Below, piece after piece: positions 1 through 6,029 of a DNA stretch of 12,915 nt (position 1 is the first letter of the stretch; each line of letters starts with the position of its first letter). The DNA is from CAVVYA01 sp963752345. GTDB lineage: Bacteria; Pseudomonadota; Alphaproteobacteria; SMXQ01. The notes beneath the pieces were generated by a model. It ran no database searches and was not told the origin of the DNA. It saw only the letters and a program-made list of their open reading frames with translations. The stretch is taken from positions 1 to 12,915 of the forward strand of contig CAVVYA010000007.1 of assembly GCA_963752345.1 (NCBI GenBank), read 5' to 3'. The position numbers and the translations under genes were made by a program.

Positions 1-504
1 ACGGGCGAAATCTGGAGGTTTGTGGCGGTTTGTCTGGCGCTATACGGGAACCTACGTAGCGAACACAGTGATCCCATCGCCAACGCGGCGTGGCGCAAAT
101 AAAGACCAAGTAGTTCTTGTTTTGTTCTCATGGTGCCCGCGGAGACAGTCGAATCGGGGAACGCGCTGGTCTATCATTAGGAATGTCCCTCTCGCTCAGT
201 CAGAGTTGGCCGCCGATCACCTCGATCATCGCGGCATCGTCCCTGCGCCGTAGAGGTTATTCAGGTCCGGTGGCGACGACGGACGGAACTGAGCGGATCT
301 GCGCCGCGCCAGCGGTGACGGGCGCTACGGCCTGAGTGCTTACCCTCACAACCCCTTGCCTTTTCCCGTTTCAGGCGCTAACTGTGTAGTGTTCGATATT
401 CTAGCCTGCCTTGCCAATCGCCTTCGGGCTTCCAAGACAATGCTCTGAACTCGGATTAGGGTCCGCGATGTCGCGGTTCCGAACACGCATTCCTGCGTTT
501 TCTC
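1..504. other. Leading region without a recognisable gene
   Basis: No reading frame here resembles a known protein, and none combines a Shine-Dalgarno sequence with a plausible start. The last 150 bases presumably hold the promoter and 5' leader of the cold-shock gene, but I could not assign a convincing -35/-10 pair. A perfect inverted repeat, CCGCGA-TG-TCGCGG, lies at 463-476, about 28 bases before the cold-shock ribosome binding site. The stretch near 130-160 vaguely resembles the 3' end of a tRNA on the minus strand but does not fold as one. Confidence 0.5.
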
Positions 505-511
505 AAGGAGG
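505..511 (+). promoter_or_regulatory. Strong ribosome binding site of the cold-shock gene
   Basis: AAGGAGG with six bases before the ATG at 518. The site is embedded in the short palindrome AAGG-AGG-CCTT (505-515), so a weak local hairpin could partly occlude it. Confidence 0.85.
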
Positions 512-517
512 CCTTAG

Positions 518-721
518 ATGGCAACTGGTACAGTCAAGTGGTTCAACGCCCAAAAGGGCTTCGGCTTCATTCAGCCGTCCGACGGCGGCAAGGATGTGTT
601 CGTGCACATCAGCGCCGTCGAGCGCGCCGGCCTGTCCTCGCTCGGCGAGGGCCAGACGGTCAGCTACGAGATCGTCAGCGAGCGCGGCAAAAGCTCCGCC
701 GCGAACCTCAAAGTCGAATAG
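518..721 (+). CDS. CspA-family cold-shock protein
   Basis: A 67-residue single cold-shock domain, the usual full length for this family. It is a five-stranded OB-fold that binds single-stranded RNA and DNA and is thought to act as a cytoplasmic RNA chaperone. Both nucleic-acid-binding motifs are intact: RNP1 as KGFGFI at residues 13-18 and RNP2 as VFVHI at about 27-31, preceded by the typical opening GTVKWFN. The start is fixed by a near-perfect Shine-Dalgarno AAGGAGG at 505-511, six bases before the ATG. The gene stands alone, with its own terminator directly downstream. Family identity is certain. Whether it is cold-induced or constitutive cannot be told, because alphaproteobacteria carry several paralogues, so I give no numbered symbol. 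Confidence 0.97.
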   Translation: MATGTVKWFNAQKGFGFIQPSDGGKDVFVHISAVERAGLSSLGEGQTVSYEIVSERGKSSAANLKVE

Positions 722-745
722 GACTTTCGTCTCTTCGCGAGACGG

Positions 746-776
746 AAAAAGCCCGGCACCCTGTGCCGGGCTTTTT
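746..776 (+). terminator. Intrinsic terminator after the cold-shock gene
   Basis: Perfect G/C-rich stem GCCCGGCAC/GTGCCGGGC (751-759 and 763-771) with a three-base loop CCT, flanked by A5 on the 5' side and T5 on the 3' side. The flanking A and T runs let it work in both directions. It sits 25 bases after the stop codon. The stem core recurs after the next gene. Confidence 0.93.
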
Positions 777-1069
777 CTTTGTCCGGCCGCCGCATGGAGA
801 TTGTCTTCATTTTGGCAACAATGGTTCCGCATGCCTGATGAAATCGGCGGCACCATTCTCCGGCCATCGCCGGACCTTGCGAGCATTACTGCCGACTAGG
901 GGTCGCCGCTGCTTGCTGGCGATCTATTAAGCCGAATTAATGTGCAAGTTGAGTGTGTTTCGCCAAGCACATCGCACAGTAAACCAACAGACGAGCCTCG
1001 CCTCGTTCTTCAATTGTGCAACAAAATCTATATAAACGACCCCACAACAAATCGGTCATGGGGGATAAC

Positions 1070-1738
1070 GTGACATTTCGTTCAGTGATCTTCGCGACGG
1101 TCGCAGCAACGGCGTTGACCGTCACCACAACGACCGCATTCGCGCAAGACAAGGTCGGCCTTTACGGTCGCATCGACAGCGGCTGGTCCTTCGCGCGTGA
1201 CGTCGACGACGGCGGCAACGTCGACGACTCCTACATCGTCGGTGGCGGCATTGGCTATCGCTTCGGGCCAAATTTCCGCACCGATTTCACGATCGGCTAT
1301 CGCGGCGGCTATGAAATCAGCGCGAGCGAGAACCTTGGCGGCACGACGGTCGCCGCTTCGTCCGACATCACGAGTTGGGCTGCCCTGGCCAGCGCCTATT
1401 ATGACTTCGCAAACTCCAGCCGCTTCACGCCTTACATCGGTGCCGGCATCGGCGTGGCGCGCAACTCCATGGACGACGCCAACATCACTGTGAATGGTGT
1501 GAGCGTCGGCCGGTGGAGCGGCGACGACAAGACCAGCCTCGCGTGGCACCTGAGCGTCGGCACGGCGATCCGCGTCGCGCAGGGCATCAGCCTGGACATC
1601 GGCTATCGCTACATGGACCTGGGCACCATGGAGATGGGCAATACGGCCACCGTCCTGGGCACGCCGGTATCGGGCGTGCGCAGCGAGGACGATCTGCGCG
1701 CACACGAAATCCAGTTCGGCTTGCGCTTCGATTTCTGA
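1070..1738 (+). CDS. Small outer-membrane beta-barrel protein (OmpA/Omp25-like)
   Basis: A 222-residue exported protein. Residues 1-25 form a signal peptide (basic start, hydrophobic and threonine-rich core, cleavage expected after AFA before QDK). The mature part alternates short amphipathic strands with Gly/Asp-rich turns (for example GGGIGYRFG, TPYIGAGIGVA, SLDIGYRYM) and ends in a terminal phenylalanine, GLRFDF, the signal recognised by the BAM machinery. Length and pattern fit an eight-stranded barrel of the Omp25/31 or opacity-protein type; no peptidoglycan-binding OmpA C-domain is present. I chose GTG 1070 because a GGGGGA purine run lies five bases upstream and it gives a clean signal peptide. 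ATG 1058 in the same frame is possible but has no ribosome binding site. Its specific role (adhesion, membrane integrity, small-solute passage) is unknown. Confidence 0.85.
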   Translation: MTFRSVIFATVAATALTVTTTTAFAQDKVGLYGRIDSGWSFARDVDDGGNVDDSYIVGGGIGYRFGPNFRTDFTIGYRGGYEISASENLGGTTVAASSDITSWAALASAYYDFANSSRFTPYIGAGIGVARNSMDDANITVNGVSVGRWSGDDKTSLAWHLSVGTAIRVAQGISLDIGYRYMDLGTMEMGNTATVLGTPVSGVRSEDDLRAHEIQFGLRFDF

Positions 1739-1763
1739 CGTCGGCGTCTTCTTCTCTGACACG

Positions 1764-1794
1764 AAGGCCCGGCACATGTGCCGGGCCTTTCTTT
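1764..1794 (+). terminator. Intrinsic terminator after the beta-barrel gene
   Basis: Perfect 12-bp stem AAGGCCCGGCAC/GTGCCGGGCCTT (1764-1775 and 1778-1789), nominal loop AT, followed by TCTTTAT. It lies 25 bases after the stop codon and contains the same GCCCGGCAC/GTGCCGGGC core as the terminator of the cold-shock gene. Confidence 0.9.
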
Positions 1795-2077
1795 ATCCGA
1801 GTGCCACTCGAGAGATTTGAACGTTCGACGATCGATGTTGATGGTCGCTTATCGAGAGCTCTAGCGTCCGACGTAGACGTGCCCGAGGCGAGTTCATGGG
1901 CCATCGCCCTGGATTGAGTCAACAGGCGAGCGGAAAAAATCTTCACGCACGCGCGGCGCTTTAGGGCACGAAGAGAGTGGGGAAGGGTTATGCAGCGGTT
2001 CAGCTCGCGTGGGCTTATGCGCGGTCGCTGTTACGCCTACTTGGGTGAATTTCCAATCGCCAGTTTGGCAGCACGTC
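1795..2077. other. Spacer between beta-barrel and lipoprotein genes
   Basis: No supported gene. The segment 1801-1870, read on the minus strand, carries scattered tRNA-like signatures (TAGAGC, then TAAGCG, then GTTCAAAT), but the arms do not pair into a cloverleaf. It is at most a decayed remnant. The rest shows nothing recognisable until the stress-type promoter at 2078. Confidence 0.4.
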
Positions 2078-2102
2078 GGAACCGAGTTCTGGCTGCCACG
2101 TT
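2078..2102 (+). promoter_or_regulatory. Candidate EcfG (general stress sigma) promoter of the lipoprotein gene
   Basis: GGAAC at 2078-2082 and CGTT at 2099-2102 are separated by exactly 16 bases. This matches the established consensus for promoters of the alphaproteobacterial general stress response sigma factor EcfG (GGAAC-N16/17-CGTT). Transcription would start near 2109, giving a leader of about 53 bases before the ATG at 2163. I checked the other GGAAC occurrences in the window on both strands and none has CGTT at the right distance. Confidence 0.72.
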
Positions 2103-2162
2103 TGGCTAGCGTCACATAGCAATCGTCATTGCAGGACTGTTTAACAGGAAAAAGGTGCCAAC

Positions 2163-2321
2163 ATGTTCCGACGCATAATGATTTCCCTATTCCTTCTATC
2201 CTTCGCATCCGCCCTCGGTGCTTGTGGCGACACGTGGCGCGGCGCGAAGCAAGACACCGGGGAAAACCTGCAGAGGACCGGTAATGCTCTTGAGCGAGCT
2301 GGCGAGAATGTGAAGCCGTAG
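2163..2321 (+). CDS. Entericidin-like small lipoprotein
   Basis: A 52-residue protein. Residues 1-20 are a lipoprotein signal peptide: two arginines at 3-4, then a hydrophobic core ending in the lipobox L18-G19-A20-C21. Cys21 would be lipidated and become the mature N-terminus. The mature part is only 32 residues, polar and predicted helical, with the pattern typical of the entericidin A/B family (a W-x-G-x-x-x-D segment, then T-G-N-A-L-E-R-A-G). Entericidins are small membrane-active lipoproteins linked to the stress and stationary-phase response in Escherichia coli. The start is supported by a GAAAAAGG ribosome binding site about eight bases upstream and by the position of the signal peptide. 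The gene stands alone, with an EcfG-type promoter before it and a terminator after it. The family call rests on motif pattern, so function is inferred. Confidence 0.85.
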   Translation: MFRRIMISLFLLSFASALGACGDTWRGAKQDTGENLQRTGNALERAGENVKP

Positions 2322-2379
2322 AGGAATCCGGAACGCTCGCGGCGTTTAAGCGCGCATGCCGTCGCCGCGCGACAGCACT

Positions 2380-2408
2380 AGCCCCGCTCCGGCGGGGCTT
2401 TTCTTTCT
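2380..2408 (+). terminator. Intrinsic terminator after the lipoprotein gene
   Basis: Stem AGCCCCGC/GCGGGGCT (2380-2387 and 2392-2399) with loop TCCG, followed by TTTTCTTTCT. It is a textbook rho-independent terminator 58 bases after the stop codon. Confidence 0.92.
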
Positions 2409-2458
2409 AGAGGGCTGTAATTTGGCAGGTATTTGGACTGGTTTTGTTCCGAGCCTAA

Positions 2459-2480
2459 ATAACATTGCGCCAAATGTTAT
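2459..2480. repeat. AT-rich inverted repeat between the lipoprotein terminator and rnpB
   Basis: Perfect 8-bp arms ATAACATT/AATGTTAT (2459-2466 and 2473-2480) around GCGCCA. It lies in the convergent gap between the plus-strand lipoprotein gene and the 3' end of rnpB on the minus strand. It could be a weak 3' processing or termination hairpin for rnpB, or a protein-binding palindrome. There is no T run of terminator type on either side. Confidence 0.5.
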
Positions 2481-2514
2481 AATCTAATCAACGCTCTTTC
2501 GAACGGCTGATAAG

Positions 2515-2911
<397 letters not shown>

Positions 2912-2916
2912 GCTGT

Positions 2917-2945
2917 AGGTAGGCCTGTACCGCTTGGGGGTCAAG
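2917..2945 (-). promoter_or_regulatory. Housekeeping promoter of rnpB
   Basis: On the minus strand, CTTGAC (2945-2940) and CTACCT (2922-2917) are separated by 17 bases. This fits the rhizobial housekeeping consensus CTTGAC-N17-CTATAT, with a perfect -35 and 4 of 6 at the -10. The expected start at about 2911-2910 coincides with the first bases of the P1 helix, which supports the call. Confidence 0.75.
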
Positions 2946-2970
2946 GAAACAGGCGGTCGCGTGCCGCGGA

Positions 2971-3717
2971 TCACGCCGAAAGATCGAGCAGGCGGTCGAG
3001 CCGCGCCAGAGTCTCGTCGTCGGCCTGGCCGTCGATGCGGCCGGGCCGGAAGTGGCGCTGGAACGCGGTGACCACGAGGCGCGTGGCGGAATCGAGCACC
3101 GCGCTGCGCGGCGTGTCGTAGCCGAAGGCGGCGAGCTTGTCCTGCAGATCGCGCGCGGCGCCGCACGGCACGTCGGCCGGAATGACGGCCGGGCCGGGCG
3201 GCGGTTCGTTCTCGGCGCCCGGCGGCCACAGGCCGACGCCGTGCCGGGCGAGGCCGCGCCAGTCGAACAGTTCGCCGGGGTCGGTCTTGCGCGTCGGTGC
3301 CACGTCGGAATGGCCGAGCACGCGGGCGGGCGAGATGCCGTGGCGCTGCATGATGGCGCGCGCCAGATGGGTGAGTGCTTCCATCTGCGCGGGCGGAAAC
3401 GGCCGGTAGCCGAATTCGTGACCCGGATTGACGATCTCGATGCCGATCGAATGGGAATTGATGTCGCGCTCGCCGCGCCAATAGCTCACCCCGGCGTGGA
3501 AGGCGCGGCGCGCCTCGGGCACCAGGCGCAGGATGCGGCCGTCCTCCTCCACCATGTAATGGGCGCTCACCTTCGCCGCCGGATCGCATAGCCGCTGCAA
3601 GGCGGCCTCGGCCGTGCGCATGCCTGTGTAATGCAGGATCAGCATGTCGAGCGGCACGCCGGCCGCGCGCGGCTCGTGATTGGGCGAGGGGTGGTTTGTG
3701 ATGGCGCTGTCGCTCAT
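2971..3717 (-). CDS. N-acetylmuramoyl-L-alanine amidase (AmpD/AmiD type) with peptidoglycan-binding domain
   Basis: A 248-residue zinc amidase that cuts the bond between N-acetylmuramic acid and the L-alanine of the peptide stem. Residues 22-165 form an Amidase_2 domain. Likely zinc ligands are His29 (LILHYTG), His136 (GHSDVAP) and Asp146; Lys144 and Glu94 (SIGIEIVN) match the catalytic positions of the family. Residues 185-242 form a C-terminal peptidoglycan-binding helical domain. This two-domain order resembles AmiD, but there is no lipobox or clear signal peptide, so a cytoplasmic, AmpD-like role in muropeptide recycling is equally possible. The start at 3717 has no good Shine-Dalgarno sequence. 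The palindrome GCGGTA-GATA-TACCGC sits directly upstream, in the 43-bp gap to the divergent hydrolase gene. rnpB follows 59 bases downstream on the same strand. Confidence 0.92.
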   Translation of the reverse strand: MSDSAITNHPSPNHEPRAAGVPLDMLILHYTGMRTAEAALQRLCDPAAKVSAHYMVEEDGRILRLVPEARRAFHAGVSYWRGERDINSHSIGIEIVNPGHEFGYRPFPPAQMEALTHLARAIMQRHGISPARVLGHSDVAPTRKTDPGELFDWRGLARHGVGLWPPGAENEPPPGPAVIPADVPCGAARDLQDKLAAFGYDTPRSAVLDSATRLVVTAFQRHFRPGRIDGQADDETLARLDRLLDLSA

Positions 3718-3733
3718 GCGGTAGATATACCGC
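3718..3733. promoter_or_regulatory. Operator-like palindrome between divergent genes
   Basis: Perfect inverted repeat GCGGTA-GATA-TACCGC that begins at the base immediately before the amidase start codon. It occupies over a third of the 43-bp intergenic gap, so it falls in the amidase leader and near the promoter of the divergent hydrolase gene. It could be a repressor site or an RNA hairpin over the amidase translation start. Confidence 0.45.
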
Positions 3734-3760
3734 GCCGAGGCTCTGCGCTACAGTAAGACC

Positions 3761-4795
3761 ATGAGCCGGCCCGTCGCACCGCTCTCTGCCCGCTGGGCCG
3801 CCGCCCTTATGGCGCTGGAGCTCCTGGTCGTTCTCGTCGGCGCCGCCGCAACGCCCGCCCGTGCCGCCGCGCCCTGCACCGACCCCGCCGCCTGCCGCAC
3901 CGCCCTGACGTTCGAAAACCTCGCGCTGACGCTCTATGTCAGCGCGCCGCTCGCCGTGCCGCAGCCGGACATCCGCCGCGCCATCGTCGTCATCCACGGC
4001 GCCGACGGCAATGCGGACAGCTACTTCCGCACGACGACCAAGGCGGCGGCCATGGCCGGTAAGGCGGCGGAGACTTTGGTGATCGCGCCGCGCTTCGTCC
4101 AACGGAGAGAGGCCAGCATTCCGCCCGGCCAACTGGTGTGGAGCCGCGGCGCCGATTGGCGGGCCGGCGATCTGTCGATGCGTGATGTCACGCCGCGGGT
4201 GAGTTCGTTCGCCGTCATCGACCGTATCCTGGCGCGGCTCGCCGATGCGCAGGTATTTCCGAATCTCACGTCCGTCGTGCTGGCGGGCCATTCGGCGGGC
4301 GCGCAGTTCGTGCAGCGTTACGCCATCGCCGGGCCGGAGGATCCCACGCCGTCGCGGGAAATGCTCTACGTCGTCGCCAATCCGTCGAGCTTTCTCTATC
4401 TCGACGGGCGGCGGCCCGATCCGGCGCAGCCCGGCGGCTTTCAGGTTCCCGACAACACGCGATGCGAAACCAACCGCTTCAAATACGGCTTCGAACGGGC
4501 GAATGCCTATTTCGAGCGCGAACCGTCGTCGGTCATGACCGAACACTATCGCGCGCGCCGGGTGATCTATCTGGCGGGTGAGCGCGACACCGATCCGCAG
4601 CACAAGATGCTCGACCGCAACTGCGCCGCCATGGCGCAAGGCGCCACGCGCTTTGCCCGCGCCCAGGCCTTCATGGCCTATATGGACGCTTTCTACGCGC
4701 CCCATGGCCACAAGCTGCTGACCGTGCCGGGCGTCGGCCATTCCGCGCGCGGCATGTTCCAGTCCGAGCGTGGGCTTGCCGTGCTGTTCGAATAA
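3761..4795 (+). CDS. Exported alpha/beta-hydrolase
   Basis: A 344-residue serine hydrolase of the alpha/beta fold. Residues 1-37 form a signal peptide with a hydrophobic stretch at 13-30 and an Ala-rich end (ARAAA), so the enzyme probably acts in the periplasm or outside the cell. The oxyanion loop HG is at 79-80 (VVIHGADGNADSYF). The nucleophile elbow is G-H-S-A-G at 176-180 with Ser178, the general base is His327 in PGVGHS, and the acid is probably Asp276 or Asp278 in AGERDTD. The spacing fits a complete catalytic triad. The substrate is not evident; small esters, lactones or short polyesters are all possible. ATG 3761 is the first start; ATG 3809 would also leave a signal peptide. It is transcribed divergently from the amidase with a 43-bp gap. 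Confidence 0.85.
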   Translation: MSRPVAPLSARWAAALMALELLVVLVGAAATPARAAAPCTDPAACRTALTFENLALTLYVSAPLAVPQPDIRRAIVVIHGADGNADSYFRTTTKAAAMAGKAAETLVIAPRFVQRREASIPPGQLVWSRGADWRAGDLSMRDVTPRVSSFAVIDRILARLADAQVFPNLTSVVLAGHSAGAQFVQRYAIAGPEDPTPSREMLYVVANPSSFLYLDGRRPDPAQPGGFQVPDNTRCETNRFKYGFERANAYFEREPSSVMTEHYRARRVIYLAGERDTDPQHKMLDRNCAAMAQGATRFARAQAFMAYMDAFYAPHGHKLLTVPGVGHSARGMFQSERGLAVLFE

Positions 4796-4832
4796 AAAGA
4801 GGCCAGGGGTTCACGCCGCCTGGCCTCCTTCG
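4790..4832. terminator. Bidirectional terminator hairpin, stronger on the minus strand
   Basis: Stem GAGGCCAGG/CCTGGCCTC (4799-4807 and 4819-4827) with an 11-base loop. On the minus strand it is followed by TTTTTATT, a proper U tract, so it would end transcription of the leftward transporter operon. On the plus strand it directly follows the hydrolase stop codon but lacks a T run. Confidence 0.75.
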
Positions 4833-4840
4833 CCGTTGAT

Positions 4841-4930
4841 TTCTCTCCTCCCCTCGGCGGGGAGGCCGGGGGGAAGCCGGAGTCGGCCACGTCCCCCCAC
4901 CCTGACCCTGCCCCCGCAAACGGGGGAGGG
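4841..4930. repeat. G/C-rich intergenic repeat with two hairpins
   Basis: Contains CCTCCCC-TCGGC-GGGGAGG (4847-4865) and CCCCCG-CAAA-CGGGGG (4911-4926), linked by a C-rich stretch. This composition (CCCCACCCTGACCCT followed by a CCCCCGC/GCGGGGG hairpin) is typical of short dispersed repeats in Bradyrhizobium/Rhodopseudomonas-type genomes. It lies between two genes that converge. Only one copy is in the window, so the repeat status is recognition from memory rather than something shown here. Confidence 0.6.
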
Positions 4931-4948
4931 AAATTCCCGCCGCGCGTC

Positions 4949-5968
4949 CTACTTCACCAGGCCGACTTCCTTGTAGAGCCGCAACGCCGACGGGTGGATC
5001 GGCAGCCCCCCCGATTTCGGCAGCATCGAGACGTCGTAGGCCGAGAACACCGGGTGCACCGTCTTGAAGTAGCCGAACTGGTTGTAGAGCGACTTGGTCA
5101 GGCCATAGACCAGATGGTCGGACGCGTCGTCGCGCGCCAGGATCGGGAAGGACAGGTCGGTGGTGATGTAGTCCTCCTTGAGGAAATCATAAGTACCGGC
5201 CTTGATCACCGCCGGCTCGAGTCCGAAGGTCTTGATCACCTGGTCGACCTGCGGCTTGTCGAATGGAATGAAGGCGAGCTTGGTGCCGGCTTCGAGCTCG
5301 GTGACATCCTTCGAGGGATGCCAGCCGGTGCTGAAGGCGACGTCGAGCCGGCGGTTCTTCATCAGCTTCGTGTACCCAGCCGTCGCCTCGTGGTGAACCT
5401 CGCCACCCCAGCTCTTGATGTCGGCTTCGGTGATGCCATAGGCCTTCAACAGCTCCTTGACCTGGCCGTTCACCGTCACGGTCTCGGTGCGGTGGAGCGA
5501 GACGCGCATCGGCACCTTCTTCGCCTTGATGTCGGCGAAGGTCTTGATGTTGTGTTTATCGACGAACTCCTGGGTGGCAACGGCGAACAGCGTCATGCCG
5601 TCGGCGATGCGCGCGACGAACTTGACTCCGTCGAGCGAGAGCTTCTCGCGGAACGGCGCCATGCCGTTCTGCGCCGCGACGACTTCGATCTGGGAGAAGG
5701 CGAAGCCGGTCTTGACCTCGTTCTTGAGCAGGCGCGACAGGGTGCCGGCGCTGCTCGCCTGGTCGTAGATGATGGACGAGCCGGGATACTGCCGGCGCAC
5801 CATTTCCATGACTGCTTCGCCGACCAGCCCGAAGGTGCCGCTAGCGATGCCGCCGGAGATCGCGCCGGTCAGCGGCGCGTTGTCGGCCGGTTTGGCAGGC
5901 TGTGCCGCGGCGAGGCCGGGCAGCGCCAGGAAGGCGATGGTGGTGAGGAGTCGTAAGGTCCCGCGCAT
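4949..5968 (-). CDS. TAXI-family TRAP transporter solute-binding protein
   Basis: A 339-residue periplasmic binding protein. Residues 1-22 are a signal peptide ending LAAAQ. The N-terminal Gly-rich block (TGAISGGIASGTFGLVGEAV, 34-53) is a divergent form of the TAXI signature, and the closing block GLPIHPSALRLYKEVG (321-336) is the family's C-terminal motif. TAXI proteins capture a ligand, glutamate or other carboxylates in known cases, and hand it to a fused TRAP permease. It lies 60 bases downstream of that permease, on the same strand and last in the cluster, followed by a minus-strand terminator. ATG 5968 is preceded by GAGGGAAG with a short spacer, which supports the start. The ligand is unknown. 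Confidence 0.9.
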   Translation of the reverse strand: MRGTLRLLTTIAFLALPGLAAAQPAKPADNAPLTGAISGGIASGTFGLVGEAVMEMVRRQYPGSSIIYDQASSAGTLSRLLKNEVKTGFAFSQIEVVAAQNGMAPFREKLSLDGVKFVARIADGMTLFAVATQEFVDKHNIKTFADIKAKKVPMRVSLHRTETVTVNGQVKELLKAYGITEADIKSWGGEVHHEATAGYTKLMKNRRLDVAFSTGWHPSKDVTELEAGTKLAFIPFDKPQVDQVIKTFGLEPAVIKAGTYDFLKEDYITTDLSFPILARDDASDHLVYGLTKSLYNQFGYFKTVHPVFSAYDVSMLPKSGGLPIHPSALRLYKEVGLVK

Positions 5969-5995
5969 GTTTCTTCCCTCTTCCAGTGTTGTTTC

Positions 5996-6029
5996 TGTCG
6001 ATCGTCTAAAGTTGTGTTGTCGATCGTCT
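5996..6029. repeat. Two 12-base direct repeats at the permease/TAXI junction
   Basis: TGTCGATCGTCT occurs at 5996-6007 and again at 6018-6029, a period of 22 bases. The second copy overlaps the permease stop codon. Each copy contains the palindrome CGATCG. It may be a duplication scar or a pair of protein sites two helical turns apart. Confidence 0.6.

Noticed and set aside
120..190. Minus-strand sequence resembling the 3' end of a tRNA or tmRNA (GATTCGACT, then GCGGGCACCA).
   Set aside because: The T stem does not pair and no complementary 5' acceptor strand was found within a normal distance.
503..930. Alternative frames on both strands over the cold-shock gene.
   Set aside because: The 67-residue cold-shock frame has intact RNP motifs and a strong ribosome binding site; the others run through its terminator.
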